This document shows, one piece after another, positions 7,540-16,182 of a DNA stretch of 48,820 nt (positions are counted from its first letter, which is position 1; the number at the start of each line of letters is the position of its first letter). The stretch is taken from positions 1 through 48,820 of the forward strand of contig NZ_JAYGJQ010000004.1 of assembly GCF_035013165.1 (NCBI RefSeq), in the 5' to 3' direction. The notes below the pieces were generated by a model, which worked only from the letters and a program-made list of their open reading frames with translations, did not search any database and had not been told where the DNA came from. The DNA comes from Bacteriovorax sp. PP10. Its GTDB lineage: Bacteria > Bdellovibrionota > Bacteriovoracia > Bacteriovoracales > Bacteriovoracaceae. Position numbers and translations under genes: made by a program.

Positions 7540-9169
7540 GGCCTTCAATCTCTTCTTTTAGTTTGGTGCGGTCAATTTTGATATTGTGACGGACATCGAC
7601 GGGGAAATGTTTACTTAAATAGACCTTATGAATATTGGCCGTGTGAGGAAACTTCTTACTAAGTGATAAAAGCTCACTCTCAAAAATTGAACGCTCTTTC
7701 CCGGATAAAAACTGGCCATCTTTTCTTTCAACAACAATCGCCGGAGTTTGTTTTCCTAAAACTCCAAGACCAACAAGTGCCGATCTTTTGACTGCAGGAT
7801 GTTTATTAAAAATCGCTTCACATGAAATAGGAGTCATCATCCCTTCGCGTGTTTCCACTCTATGGGCCTTGCGACCTAAAAACCAAAGATTTTGATTCTC
7901 ATCAAAAAATCCCATGTCGCCCATACGATGCCAAACTTCCTGGCCTTCATAGATTTTTGCTTCACGAGTTTTTTCTGGCAGATGAAGATACTCTTTTGTG
8001 ACCGTAGGTCCTTTAACAATAATTTCTCCAATCTCATTGATTGGTAAAACTTTAGCGTCTGACATCTGATCAATCACTGAATCAGTGATCTTAATAATTT
8101 TAACAACAGTTCCCGGAACAACTTTACCAATACATGTCCCTTTTCCATTTTCAGAAAGAAGAACCGTGTTCTTTAAAATAAAGTCTCCGCTGATATTGCT
8201 GACCGGAAGAGCTTCAGTTGCACCATAAGGTGTATAAGTCGTTCCGTTCGGAAGAATCGCTTTAAACTTTTTGTGAATAAGTGTTGAAACCGGAGCTCCA
8301 AACATCACCAGGTATTTGACACTCGGAAGTGTTAATCCATTTTGTGAACAATAATCAGCGACACGCTCCCAAATAGCAGGAGAGCCGGCCATGAAAGTCG
8401 GTTTGTTGTCGACAATGTTTTGATAAAGTTTTTTCGGATCACACTGGCCCGGTTTACTTGGGTCCATATCAGGAATACAACTCGTCATTCCCATGGCAAT
8501 CGTAAAAAGAGAAAATAGCGGAAAGCCGGGAAGATCAATATCATCCGGAGTTAAGCTATAAAGCTCTTTTAAAATATTTGTTTGTTGATCAAAAATATTG
8601 TGAGAGTAGACCACTCCTTTAGGAGCGCCCGTTCCACCAGAGGTAAATAAAATCGCTGCCTGATCGTCAGGAGAAAAATGCACACTCTTAAAGAGCTGTG
8701 TTCTTTCTGCTTTCATCTTAGAAATCGAAATCATCTTACCCCAAGTGCGCTTGCCATTCGTTACATTAAAACGAACTGACTTAAACGTGCTTCTAAAAAG
8801 CATGCGGATAAAATGAACTTCCTTTTCAGCAATTAAACCAACCGGAGCACATTCTTTAATACATTTTAATAAATTCTCTCTACCCATTCCCGGATCGATA
8901 AAAACCGGAACAACTCCCAGTTTAAAGAGTGCAAACGTCATGGCAGAAAAATCAAGACTAGGGCGAAGAAATAGGAGAGTCTTGTCACCCTTTTGCAATC
9001 CAAGCTTCTGAAGGCCCGTCGCAAATTTATTCGAGCGCACATCAAGCTCTCTGAAAGTTAAACTCTCATATTCATAAACTTTTGTTTTTTTATTGAAATG
9101 AGGAACCTTCACCGCAACTTTATCGGGGAAGAGTTTAGCATTTTCAGTTAAGCGGTGAGCGATGTTCAT
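7526..9169 (-). CDS. oleC: OleC-like AMP-forming beta-lactone synthetase
   Basis: 547 residues, an acyl-adenylate-forming enzyme. The phosphate-binding A3 motif is LFTSGGTGAPKG at 174-185; the usual serine of TSGSTG is Gly here. The A5 motif YGATEALPV at about 315-323 resembles what I recall of OleC proteins. The A7-type MGDMGFFDENQNLW and A8 GRKAHRVE motifs follow. OleC activates the 2-alkyl-3-hydroxy acid with ATP and closes it to a cis-beta-lactone. It sits 9 bp after oleB and overlaps oleD. OleC and OleD often work with OleB in a soluble complex in other bacteria. Confidence 0.88.
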   Translation of the reverse strand: MNIAHRLTENAKLFPDKVAVKVPHFNKKTKVYEYESLTFRELDVRSNKFATGLQKLGLQKGDKTLLFLRPSLDFSAMTFALFKLGVVPVFIDPGMGRENLLKCIKECAPVGLIAEKEVHFIRMLFRSTFKSVRFNVTNGKRTWGKMISISKMKAERTQLFKSVHFSPDDQAAILFTSGGTGAPKGVVYSHNIFDQQTNILKELYSLTPDDIDLPGFPLFSLFTIAMGMTSCIPDMDPSKPGQCDPKKLYQNIVDNKPTFMAGSPAIWERVADYCSQNGLTLPSVKYLVMFGAPVSTLIHKKFKAILPNGTTYTPYGATEALPVSNISGDFILKNTVLLSENGKGTCIGKVVPGTVVKIIKITDSVIDQMSDAKVLPINEIGEIIVKGPTVTKEYLHLPEKTREAKIYEGQEVWHRMGDMGFFDENQNLWFLGRKAHRVETREGMMTPISCEAIFNKHPAVKRSALVGLGVLGKQTPAIVVERKDGQFLSGKERSIFESELLSLSKKFPHTANIHKVYLSKHFPVDVRHNIKIDRTKLKEEIEGHEIN

Positions 9170-9178
9170 ATTGACTCA

Positions 9179-10054
9179 CTACTCTTTTAAAAAGATTTCA
9201 ATCTCATTAATAACTTCAGCAGTTTTGTCCTCAACCAGATAATGTCCAGCATCCGGCCATGTTCTCACTTTTGCTTTTGGAAAAAATTCCATCCAACGCT
9301 TTTGAAAGTTCGTTGTAAAACAAAAGTCTTTTTCACCCCAAAGAATTAAAACCGGAACTTTAAGAGTTTTTAATTTCTCTTCAATTCCCGCTAATGTTTT
9401 ATAAGTAGGGTGCTTATCATTCATTGGAATATCGCGGACAAATTTCGCTGTCGCAATTCTCGATTGATAATCACTATAAGGTAAAACAAATCCTTTTTTA
9501 ACTTCAGGAGGAAGCGGCTTCATCACTGCCATCGTAGTAGCAGGAAGAGCAAAACCATTAAATGATCTAATGAACCATTCTCCCACTGGATTTCTAAGGA
9601 TGTTAATTCTCCAAGGGATTTCCATTGATCTGAAAGCTGCCGTGTTCATCACAACAATCTTCTTAATTAAATCAGGTCTACGAGTCGCAACTCCCATCCC
9701 GATAGCTCCACCCCAATCGTGAACGATTAAAGTGATGTCTTTTAAATTTAATTTTTCAATTAAAGAAAGAGTGTTCGTTATGTGATGCTCAAGTGTGTAG
9801 TCATACTCCTGAGGTTTGCTCGAAAGCCCACACCCAATATGATCAGGGATCACGACTCTATAATTGTGTTGTGAAAAATACTTAGCAAGGTTACGGTAGA
9901 AAAACGACCATGTCGGATTCCCGTGAAGCATAACTAATGGTTCACCCTGGCCTTCATCAACGTAGTGTAGACTTTCTTTTTCAACCATATGAAAGTGAGG
10001 ATTAAAAGGGTATTCGCCTTTAAGGTCATTGGGAACTTGCAATTGCGTAGTCAT
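9179..10054 (-). CDS. oleB: OleB-like alpha/beta-hydrolase, beta-lactone decarboxylase
   Basis: 291 residues from the ATG at 10054, which shares a base with the oleA stop (TAATG), implying coupled translation; a GTG at 10060 is an alternative. It belongs to the haloalkane dehalogenase-like branch of alpha/beta-hydrolases: HGNPTW at 44-49 (oxyanion region), the nucleophile elbow HDWGG with Asp113, and the catalytic His271 in DAGHYL. OleB converts the cis-beta-lactone from OleC into a cis-olefin and CO2. By sequence alone a haloalkane dehalogenase is possible, but the flanking oleA and oleC decide the call. Confidence 0.87.
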   Translation of the reverse strand: MTTQLQVPNDLKGEYPFNPHFHMVEKESLHYVDEGQGEPLVMLHGNPTWSFFYRNLAKYFSQHNYRVVIPDHIGCGLSSKPQEYDYTLEHHITNTLSLIEKLNLKDITLIVHDWGGAIGMGVATRRPDLIKKIVVMNTAAFRSMEIPWRINILRNPVGEWFIRSFNGFALPATTMAVMKPLPPEVKKGFVLPYSDYQSRIATAKFVRDIPMNDKHPTYKTLAGIEEKLKTLKVPVLILWGEKDFCFTTNFQKRWMEFFPKAKVRTWPDAGHYLVEDKTAEVINEIEIFLKE

Positions 10055-11085
10055 TACCACTTTACTCCTAACATAATCGAACTAAGTCCTGAACCAATTC
10101 CTAGAAGTGCGATATTTTCGCCCTTATTAATTAGTCCTTGTTCATCGGCCATCATCAACGTGATCGGAAGAGCACTTGATCCTGTGTTGCCTAAAAACGG
10201 GTAAGTCCTGAATGTTTTAATTTTATTTAATTCTAATGATTCTAAAGATAATTTTTCATGGGCCGTTCCCACCTGGTGAGTTAAAACGAAATCAACGTTT
10301 TTGTTTTCCCATCCAAGATTCGAACGGGCCTTCTGCCAAGTCGACTGACCTAACGCCACTCCATACTTCAACAACTCTTCTGAGTCTGTTTCCATAACCA
10401 GTGAGTGAGTGTTTCCATCTCCACGACATAAATGATTTGCACTTGAATCCGTCTCTACAGCGCCACCTAAAACAGAAGGTGAGTCAGGAGATAAATCTTT
10501 ATGCGTAATCATGATCGCTGTTGCCGCCGATCCAATCGTAAGATTCGCGATATATTTTTTAATATTTTTTCTATCAATTTTGGGATTGTTTAAAAGTTCA
10601 TCAACAGTATTTTCCAGTAGAGGACCACCATTTTCACCCGAAACAATAAGTGCTGTCTTAATTTGCCCAGACTCAATCATATTTCCTGCAACCACGATAG
10701 CATTAATTACACCAAGGCATGCATTGGATAAATCAAAAATCATCGCACTTCTTGAAAGACCAAGATTGGCGTGAACAACAGAAGCAGTAGCTGGCTCTAA
10801 AAAATCTCTACAAACAGAAGCGTGAATTAATAAATCCACGTCACTTGCTTTAATTTTAGATTTAGCTAAACACTTTTTTGCAGCAGCAGTAGAGAGGTCA
10901 CTTGGTTTTGTCCCAGGCTCCCACATTCTACGTTCTGATATTCCTGTCATTAACTCTAATCTTCCTTCCGGAAGTTTTAGTTTTGTATAAAGAGATTCAA
11001 GTCGTGTTTCAATGTCAGAAGACGAAACTTTCTTATCAGAAAGGTCGTACCCGAAACTCTCAATCACAACATTTTTAAATTTCAT
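10054..11085 (-). CDS. oleA: OleA-like thiolase-superfamily condensing enzyme
   Basis: 343 residues of the KAS III/thiolase superfamily. The catalytic triad is visible as Cys123 (LSNACLGV), His270 (LTHQVG) and Asn300 (FLGNTGSSALP). Glu97 in RDFLEPATA lies 26 residues before the Cys, the same spacing as the catalytic Glu117/Cys143 of Xanthomonas OleA, which supports OleA over FabH. OleA condenses two fatty acyl thioesters head to head, releasing a 2-alkyl-3-keto acid. Its start overlaps the stop of the FAD oxidoreductase by 4 bp (ATGA type). Confidence 0.88.
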   Translation of the reverse strand: MKFKNVVIESFGYDLSDKKVSSSDIETRLESLYTKLKLPEGRLELMTGISERRMWEPGTKPSDLSTAAAKKCLAKSKIKASDVDLLIHASVCRDFLEPATASVVHANLGLSRSAMIFDLSNACLGVINAIVVAGNMIESGQIKTALIVSGENGGPLLENTVDELLNNPKIDRKNIKKYIANLTIGSAATAIMITHKDLSPDSPSVLGGAVETDSSANHLCRGDGNTHSLVMETDSEELLKYGVALGQSTWQKARSNLGWENKNVDFVLTHQVGTAHEKLSLESLELNKIKTFRTYPFLGNTGSSALPITLMMADEQGLINKGENIALLGIGSGLSSIMLGVKW

Positions 11086-12500
11086 TTTAAGTCACCTTGA
11101 AGCACATGAAGGTTGGCCATTGAAATCCCTGAGAGCATCGAGCCCACAATTCCCAAAAAGCCCTGATCAGTCCCGCAAATATAAAGACCATCAATAGGAG
11201 TTTTCCCATTTCTGCTTTTATCTGTAGACCCATAAACTGTTCCATCAAAGTGCTGAGTGTAGCGCTTGATAGTGGTCGGCGTGAAAATATCTTTAAACAT
11301 CATCTGGTAGTCCGAAGACAATCCACACTTCTTTAAAATCTCAATGGCGTTGGCACAAACCACTTCTTTTTGTTCACGGTACTGAGCTTTATCTTCTGAA
11401 GACTTCAGGTCATTCCATAAATCAAAGTTTGCGATGTTTGTGACACGAAGAACTCCTTCAGAATAATCATCCTGGAAGTTTTCGTATTTAAAGTTATTCG
11501 GGAAACATACAACGGCACTTTCGCGATCAAAGAGTGTCGTCGGTTTTTGATAGAGATATTCAGGACGATTGTTATAAAAAATAATCGTCGCATCTAGACC
11601 TAATTCCTTAGGTTTTTTATCCGTAATTAAAATGCTTTCACAAAATGAAAGTTTTCCTGTGGCCGGGTGATCTAAGTTTTCAAACTCACTAACCACGCCA
11701 TAAGTCTCAGGCAGACCCATTGAAGAGAGAATCTGATCACACTCAATAATTTGATTGTGATTAAGTTCAACTCCAACAACTTTATTATTTTTCGTAATAA
11801 TACGAGTGACTTCTGATTTGTAACGAATCTCTCCGCCCGCATCAGCTAACTTCTTAATGAGAATATCTAAAATAGTGCGAACACCACCTTCAGGACGAGA
11901 AAACCCTTCCAGAAAGATACTCTTAAACATAATCACAAACTGAGAAAAATCCATGTCATTTTCCCAGGCACTTCCATAAATTAGAAGCGGGCAAAAGATC
12001 ATCTCTACAAGAGAGTCATCTTTAATGAAGTTCTTCACCACAGTTTTTGCCATCACTGTTTCATTATTCAAATTCACTTCATCGAAGTTTCTGATGTGAG
12101 ATAAGAGTGCAATAAACCCATCAATCTGTGATGGAAATTTATCAGCGACCTCAGCAGTCAGAACTTCAATGTCGTTAGTGAATTTTAATTTTTGATCAGG
12201 AAACTGAATCAGTGAATAATTCTGTGGAGACAGTTTGAATTCCTCGTAAGGAATACGCAGCTGCTTCATCAGTTTATTAAAAGGCTTCCCACGATCAGAT
12301 GGGTTTACGAAATTCGTTAGAGCATGTAGCCCAACATCGAACTTACGTTTCCCACGAGAGTAATAAGAGTTAAGGCCACCGCTGATTGTGTGCTTTTCAA
12401 CGATAAGAATTTTCTTATCGTACATAGACAAACGAATGCCGGAAGCTAGTCCCGACATTCCCGCACCAATAATCACACAATCAACTTTTTCGTGACTCAT
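11082..12500 (-). CDS. CrtI/phytoene desaturase-like FAD oxidoreductase
   Basis: 472 residues with an N-terminal dinucleotide-binding motif IIGAGMSGLASG (10-21) followed by VEKHTISGGLNSYY. The C-terminal FAD motif is IDGLYICGTDQGFLGIVGSM. This is the layout of the amine-oxidase/phytoene desaturase superfamily, which covers carotenoid desaturases, isomerases and saturases. No carotenoid gene is present here; instead the gene is placed between an ACP gene and oleA. I infer that it acts on the acyl chain, introducing or moving double bonds before or after condensation. Its ATG is 15 bp after the ACP stop. Superfamily is firm, substrate is inference. Confidence 0.82.
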   Translation of the reverse strand: MSHEKVDCVIIGAGMSGLASGIRLSMYDKKILIVEKHTISGGLNSYYSRGKRKFDVGLHALTNFVNPSDRGKPFNKLMKQLRIPYEEFKLSPQNYSLIQFPDQKLKFTNDIEVLTAEVADKFPSQIDGFIALLSHIRNFDEVNLNNETVMAKTVVKNFIKDDSLVEMIFCPLLIYGSAWENDMDFSQFVIMFKSIFLEGFSRPEGGVRTILDILIKKLADAGGEIRYKSEVTRIITKNNKVVGVELNHNQIIECDQILSSMGLPETYGVVSEFENLDHPATGKLSFCESILITDKKPKELGLDATIIFYNNRPEYLYQKPTTLFDRESAVVCFPNNFKYENFQDDYSEGVLRVTNIANFDLWNDLKSSEDKAQYREQKEVVCANAIEILKKCGLSSDYQMMFKDIFTPTTIKRYTQHFDGTVYGSTDKSRNGKTPIDGLYICGTDQGFLGIVGSMLSGISMANLHVLQGDLK

Positions 12501-12515
12501 ATTTTCTCTTACTAA

Positions 12516-12767
12516 TTACTGATTAAATTTCGGTCCAAGGTATTCCACGCAAGATGCCATGCTCGCCAGGCGAGGGTAGTCTTCTTGAGGAACTTCAATT
12601 TTATGGCGCTTTTTTAGTTCCATTACGATGTCTAAAAAATCCATTGAATCAAGATCAAGTTGTTCTCTTAGAGCAACGTCATCTTTAATTGTCGTTACAT
12701 CGTCATCCAGAGCGATGTCTGCGATAATGTCTAAAACTTTTGAGCGAACTTCTGCATTTGTTACCAT
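12516..12767 (-). CDS. Acyl carrier protein dedicated to the ole operon
   Basis: 83 residues, normal ACP length. The phosphopantetheine attachment site is Ser41 in LDLDSMDFLD, followed by the recognition helix IVMELKKRHKIEVP. The ATG is preceded by GGGAGAAG at good spacing. Being inside the operon, 12 bp after the ketosynthase gene, it is probably a specialised carrier for the chain elongated by that ketosynthase rather than the housekeeping AcpP. Confidence 0.88.
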   Translation of the reverse strand: MVTNAEVRSKVLDIIADIALDDDVTTIKDDVALREQLDLDSMDFLDIVMELKKRHKIEVPQEDYPRLASMASCVEYLGPKFNQ

Positions 12768-12779
12768 TTGTCTTCTCCC

Positions 12780-14018
12780 TTATGAGTACTTTCTAACAAT
12801 TAAAGTTGAGTTAATCCCTAACATCCCAAATGAGTTGTTAAGAATAGTTTTTACATTATGAGCAACCTTTTCACCGTTCACGAGATTAGGAATCGCGCAT
12901 TGTGGGTCAAGGTTGTCGATTTTTTTACATGGGTGAACGTAGCCATCAGTAAATGATGGAATGTTCCCAGCAAGCTCAAGTGCTCCGGCCGCACCCATCG
13001 CATGTCCGATGAATCCTTTCGTTGCATTGATATAAGTTGTTTTTGATTCACCAAATAATCCTGCAATCGCCTGGCACTCTTGGATATCTCCCTGAGTTGT
13101 TCCAGTCGCGTGCATATTCACGATGTCGATATCAAATGGCTCAAGACCAGCTTTTTTAATCGCCATCTTCATACATTCAATTTGTCGCTCAGTGTTTGGA
13201 AGAACGAAGTCACTGGCATCACTGTTTGTGTGGTAACCAATAATCTCAGCGTAGATTTTCGCATTTCTTTTTTTAGCATCACTTAGTCTTTCAAGAACGT
13301 AAATCGCTCCACCTTCAGAAACGACAATTCCATTTCTCTCAAGATCCATCGGACGAGTGGCCAGAGCTGGATCTTCATGATGCCCAAGAGCTCCCTGCGC
13401 TTTAAAAGCTGCAAAAATTCCAAAAGTCTCAGTTGATTCTGAAACTCCACCAGCAAGTGAAACATCAACTTCATCTAAAAGAAGTTGTTGAACACCTTGA
13501 ATAATTCCCAAGTTTCCAGCGGCACAAGCTGCACCGATAGTATAATGTGGTCCTGTAATTCCAAGATTAAGTGTAACTTCTCCAGCTGGATTGTTCGCAA
13601 CTGTTCTTGGATTATGGTGATGCGACCAAAAGCTCACATCTTTATTGTGTGTAGTATAAAGATCATGGATTTCGTTTTCTGTTTCCACGTTCCCGTGCTC
13701 AGTAATCCCTACATAAACACCAACACGGTTTTTATCCAGAGCTTCGAAATCAAGACCAGAATCAATCACAGCTTCTTTCGTACAAAAAACCGAAATGGCC
13801 CCTGCACGTGTTCCGCGTTTTCTCATCTTCTTAGACTGATGTTTTGTTTCATCAAATTTACAAAGACCTGCTGCCACTTTTCCCATATGACGAATTTCTG
13901 TATGAACGATTCCGCTCTTACCAGATAAAAGTCCATCTCTCAGTTCTGCAAGATTATTTCCAAGAGGGGATGTAAGCCCAATTCCAGTAATGACGATTCT
14001 TTGGCTATCGTTTTTCAT
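12780..14018 (-). CDS. FabF-like beta-ketoacyl-ACP synthase
   Basis: 412 residues, KAS II size. The Cys-His-His triad is complete: Cys165 (GAACAAGN), His303 (NMHATGTTQGD) and His339 (KGFIGHAMGAAG). These match the spacing of E. coli FabF (163, 303, 340). It should elongate acyl-ACP with malonyl-ACP. The active-site segment GAACAAG differs from the TACATG of housekeeping FabF, which suggests a specialised clade. It is encoded just before the ACP and overlaps the regulator gene by 14 bp, with AAAGGG as ribosome site. Confidence 0.88.
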   Translation of the reverse strand: MKNDSQRIVITGIGLTSPLGNNLAELRDGLLSGKSGIVHTEIRHMGKVAAGLCKFDETKHQSKKMRKRGTRAGAISVFCTKEAVIDSGLDFEALDKNRVGVYVGITEHGNVETENEIHDLYTTHNKDVSFWSHHHNPRTVANNPAGEVTLNLGITGPHYTIGAACAAGNLGIIQGVQQLLLDEVDVSLAGGVSESTETFGIFAAFKAQGALGHHEDPALATRPMDLERNGIVVSEGGAIYVLERLSDAKKRNAKIYAEIIGYHTNSDASDFVLPNTERQIECMKMAIKKAGLEPFDIDIVNMHATGTTQGDIQECQAIAGLFGESKTTYINATKGFIGHAMGAAGALELAGNIPSFTDGYVHPCKKIDNLDPQCAIPNLVNGEKVAHNVKTILNNSFGMLGINSTLIVRKYS

Positions 14019-14664
14019 AAATACCCTTTAAGTTATTTTTAAATTTTTCAGTTAAGTTATCTTTAATAGCGATTGTTAAATCAGCTAGAGGAGCTGTTGA
14101 TGAACTAAGAAGATCAAGGGCCTTTGGTAAACGCTTAACCATCGCTTCGAATTGTGATTCATATTCAGAGCGCGACTTATTATGAGCAAGTGTAATCACA
14201 AAATTCATCACTGATTCTGCAATCTCACAAGTCGTTACAATCGACTGCATTCTTTTTTTACGGGAAGCATGCTCTGATCCTTCAGAGCGCTCTAAAACTC
14301 TTAATGCCATTCTCTTAAAATCAGTAATGACTTCTTCTTCACGCTTTCTAAAAACCGAGGCCACGATGGCAATCGAGTCTTCTTTAGCAGAATGTAGTTT
14401 TGCTTTGGCACCAGGAGTATCTCTATCACCAGTTGTTTCAATCGCACCAAAATGCGCGAGAGTTTTTAGTGATAAGGACACAGCACTTTGTGAAAGATTT
14501 AATGTCTGTTCGATTTCTTCTGATGTAAGAGGTTTTTTTGCGAGTACTAGTAAACCAAAAACACTTCCATCAATTCTCTTAAAACCAATACGATCAAAGA
14601 AAACTTCAAAACTTGGAAGTTCTTTTAAAAGTTCGGGTTCTACAATCGCATGATTTGGTTGCAT
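14005..14664 (-). CDS. GbsR/MarR-type transcriptional regulator of the ole operon
   Basis: 219 residues with a winged helix-turn-helix in the first 90: SVFGLLVLAKKPLTSEEIEQ, then LNLSQSAVSLSLKTLAHFGAI and a wing with GDRDTPG. Regions outside the HTH are helical, as in the GbsR branch of MarR-like proteins. It is the first gene of the eight-gene operon, preceded by AAAGGG seven bases before the ATG, so it is probably autoregulated and controls ketosynthase to oleD. The ligand may be an acyl derivative, but nothing in the sequence shows this. Confidence 0.78.
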   Translation of the reverse strand: MQPNHAIVEPELLKELPSFEVFFDRIGFKRIDGSVFGLLVLAKKPLTSEEIEQTLNLSQSAVSLSLKTLAHFGAIETTGDRDTPGAKAKLHSAKEDSIAIVASVFRKREEEVITDFKRMALRVLERSEGSEHASRKKRMQSIVTTCEIAESVMNFVITLAHNKSRSEYESQFEAMVKRLPKALDLLSSSTAPLADLTIAIKDNLTEKFKNNLKGIYEKR

Positions 14665-14699
14665 AACAATTACCCTTTAGGCGCAGAGACTATTGATAT

Positions 14700-14745
14700 T
14701 TTTAAGTTATTATAAAAATAGAATATATGAAATATTTGCGATTAT
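14700..14745 (-). promoter_or_regulatory. Weak promoter candidate for the ole operon
   Basis: Reading the minus strand, a TATAAT box lies at 14714-14709, 44 bp before the regulator ATG. A convincing -35 box is missing at 17 bp. A short AATAT-N5-ATATT inverted repeat (14722-14736) upstream could be an operator, but such repeats arise easily in AT-rich DNA. Confidence 0.3.
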
Positions 14746-14813
14746 TAGAGTTTTTGTCCAGAAATATTTTGGTAAAAGAAATGTAATCGGGAATAAAGAT
14801 ACGCGTTAAAACA

Positions 14814-14840
14814 AAAAAGCACTCACTAGGAGTGCTTTTT
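14814..14840 (-). terminator. Bidirectional intrinsic terminator
   Basis: Perfect 11-bp arms AAAAAGCACTC and GAGTGCTTTTT with a 5-nt loop; T-runs on both strands. It ends the small secreted-protein gene on the minus strand (stop at 14870) and insulates the ole operon promoter. Confidence 0.85.
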
Positions 14841-14869
14841 CTAATTGAGTCTAGATGTAAGTTTTAAAA

Positions 14870-15070
14870 TTATCCGTCGTATTCTTCAACGTCAGACACA
14901 TCAGACGAATCAGATTCGTCAATGATAACTGGTGGAGTTGAGTTTGGACTTGAAGGAACGAAGGTCTCGTTGTCAGGAACAGTTATGTCGTCATCTTGAG
15001 CATGCGCGTAAGATGAAAATGTTAAAACTTTTAAAAGAACCAATGATAATAAGAAACATTTAGTTTTCAT
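14870..15070 (-). CDS. Small secreted acidic protein
   Basis: 66 residues: a signal peptide (about 1-24, ending AHA) and a short acidic, Ser/Pro-rich tail with many Asp and Glu. GGAGG lies nine bases before the ATG and a strong terminator follows, so it is a real single-gene unit. No family recognised; a periplasmic or exported acidic peptide. Confidence 0.65.
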   Translation of the reverse strand: MKTKCFLLSLVLLKVLTFSSYAHAQDDDITVPDNETFVPSSPNSTPPVIIDESDSSDVSDVEEYDG

Positions 15071-15254
15071 TGAAAAGAGCCTCCATTAAGCCTATGCCCC
15101 AGTATAGCATTACCGAGTTACGGGTGGTACAAGAAAAAGTGCAATAAATTTAGGGCAACACCCTACAAATATGTTGATTTTCTTTGAAACATTCTGAAAG
15201 ATTTAGACTAAGATAGTTAATTATATTACCAAACGAAAAAGATAAGGATGCCCG

Positions 15255-15647
15255 ATGGCCGGATTTAAAGACGATATTGACGATATAGATGAAGAAATTG
15301 ATCTCGACGCTGATGGTGGAGATGATGAGTTTGACCTAGACGATGATGAAGAAGGCGGCGGCAAGAAAAAAGGCAAGTCAGAAGGTGGCGGCTTTAATCG
15401 TGACAACTACTATGTCTATAAAGATAAGCTAGTTCAACTTTCAGGAACGATCAGACCTAAAGAGCGTTCGAAAGAAGGGAAAGTGATTACACTTGATTTC
15501 AAAACTGATGAGAAAATTTACTCAGTAGTTATGGATGATATGGGGAAGAAATTAACTGCATCTTGCTTCCAGGAATTACTGGTAACAGGACTTGTAAGTA
15601 AAATTTCTGAGAAGGAATACACGATCTCGATTAAAACTTATATTTAA
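15255..15647 (+). CDS. Hypothetical protein with acidic N-terminus and small beta domain
   Basis: 130 residues. Residues 1-34 are almost all Asp, Glu and Gly; a short Lys/Gly linker (GGGKKKGKSEGGG) follows; residues 48-130 look like a small beta-barrel of about 80 residues (DKLVQLSGTIRPKERSKEG, VITLDFKTDEKIYSVVMDD), possibly OB-like. An acidic tail beside an OB-like domain recalls nucleic-acid-binding proteins, but I cannot identify it. AAGGAT precedes the start. Its 3' end overlaps the convergent DOMON-like gene by 17 bp. Confidence 0.6.
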   Translation: MAGFKDDIDDIDEEIDLDADGGDDEFDLDDDEEGGGKKKGKSEGGGFNRDNYYVYKDKLVQLSGTIRPKERSKEGKVITLDFKTDEKIYSVVMDDMGKKLTASCFQELLVTGLVSKISEKEYTISIKTYI

Positions 15648-16164
15648 ACGAATCAAAATGATGGAAGTTGGGCTTTATATCTTCGTGAGATAAGGCCCAA
15701 TAACTGATCTTTCCGTTTTTCTCTTTTATTACACTGGTAATTCCAGCTTGCAATGGCCCTTGGAAAAACCCATCCGGGAATTTCTTCTTATCTATCTCAA
15801 CGATCAAATGAAAAACATCCAGACTTAATAAAATATCAAACTTCACTGAATCCATTCTTGCGTACTCAGCAAGCGCGTCTCCCTTCTTGGTAAAATAAAA
15901 ACAATTCCACTCAAATTCTGGCGAAAAATTAAACTCTATATAGCTATCTTCTTTGGTCTTTATAAAAAGCTCAAAACAAGACTTCTCCCACAGTTTCATC
16001 ACACGGGCATGATTAGGATGTCCTTCTCCTAAATCAATCGTAGCGAGCTCCCCACACACCTTATAACTGATAAAGATCGAACTCTCTGTCGTATTGAGTT
16101 CCGTCTCAATCGTAATGTGAGGAGGTGAGGATAAGTCGTAGGGTATAAGTGTAAATTTCGCCAT
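15631..16164 (-). CDS. DOMON-like (CBM9-like) domain protein
   Basis: 177 residues forming one beta-sandwich. The landmarks are LWEKSCFELFI, EFNFSPEFEWNCFYF and the C-terminal YWALSHEDIKPNFHHFDSF, the pattern of the bacterial DOMON-like family related to carbohydrate-binding module 9. No signal peptide is visible, so the protein is probably cytoplasmic. Ligand and role are unknown. It lies 18 bp downstream of the exonuclease III gene and is probably cotranscribed with it. Confidence 0.72.
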   Translation of the reverse strand: MAKFTLIPYDLSSPPHITIETELNTTESSIFISYKVCGELATIDLGEGHPNHARVMKLWEKSCFELFIKTKEDSYIEFNFSPEFEWNCFYFTKKGDALAEYARMDSVKFDILLSLDVFHLIVEIDKKKFPDGFFQGPLQAGITSVIKEKNGKISYWALSHEDIKPNFHHFDSFKYKF

Positions 16165-16182
16165 AAATTAATGTTTACCTAA

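Noticed and set aside
9179-10054. Haloalkane dehalogenase
   Set aside because: The motifs are similar, but its place between oleA and oleC with coupled translation makes OleB far more likely.
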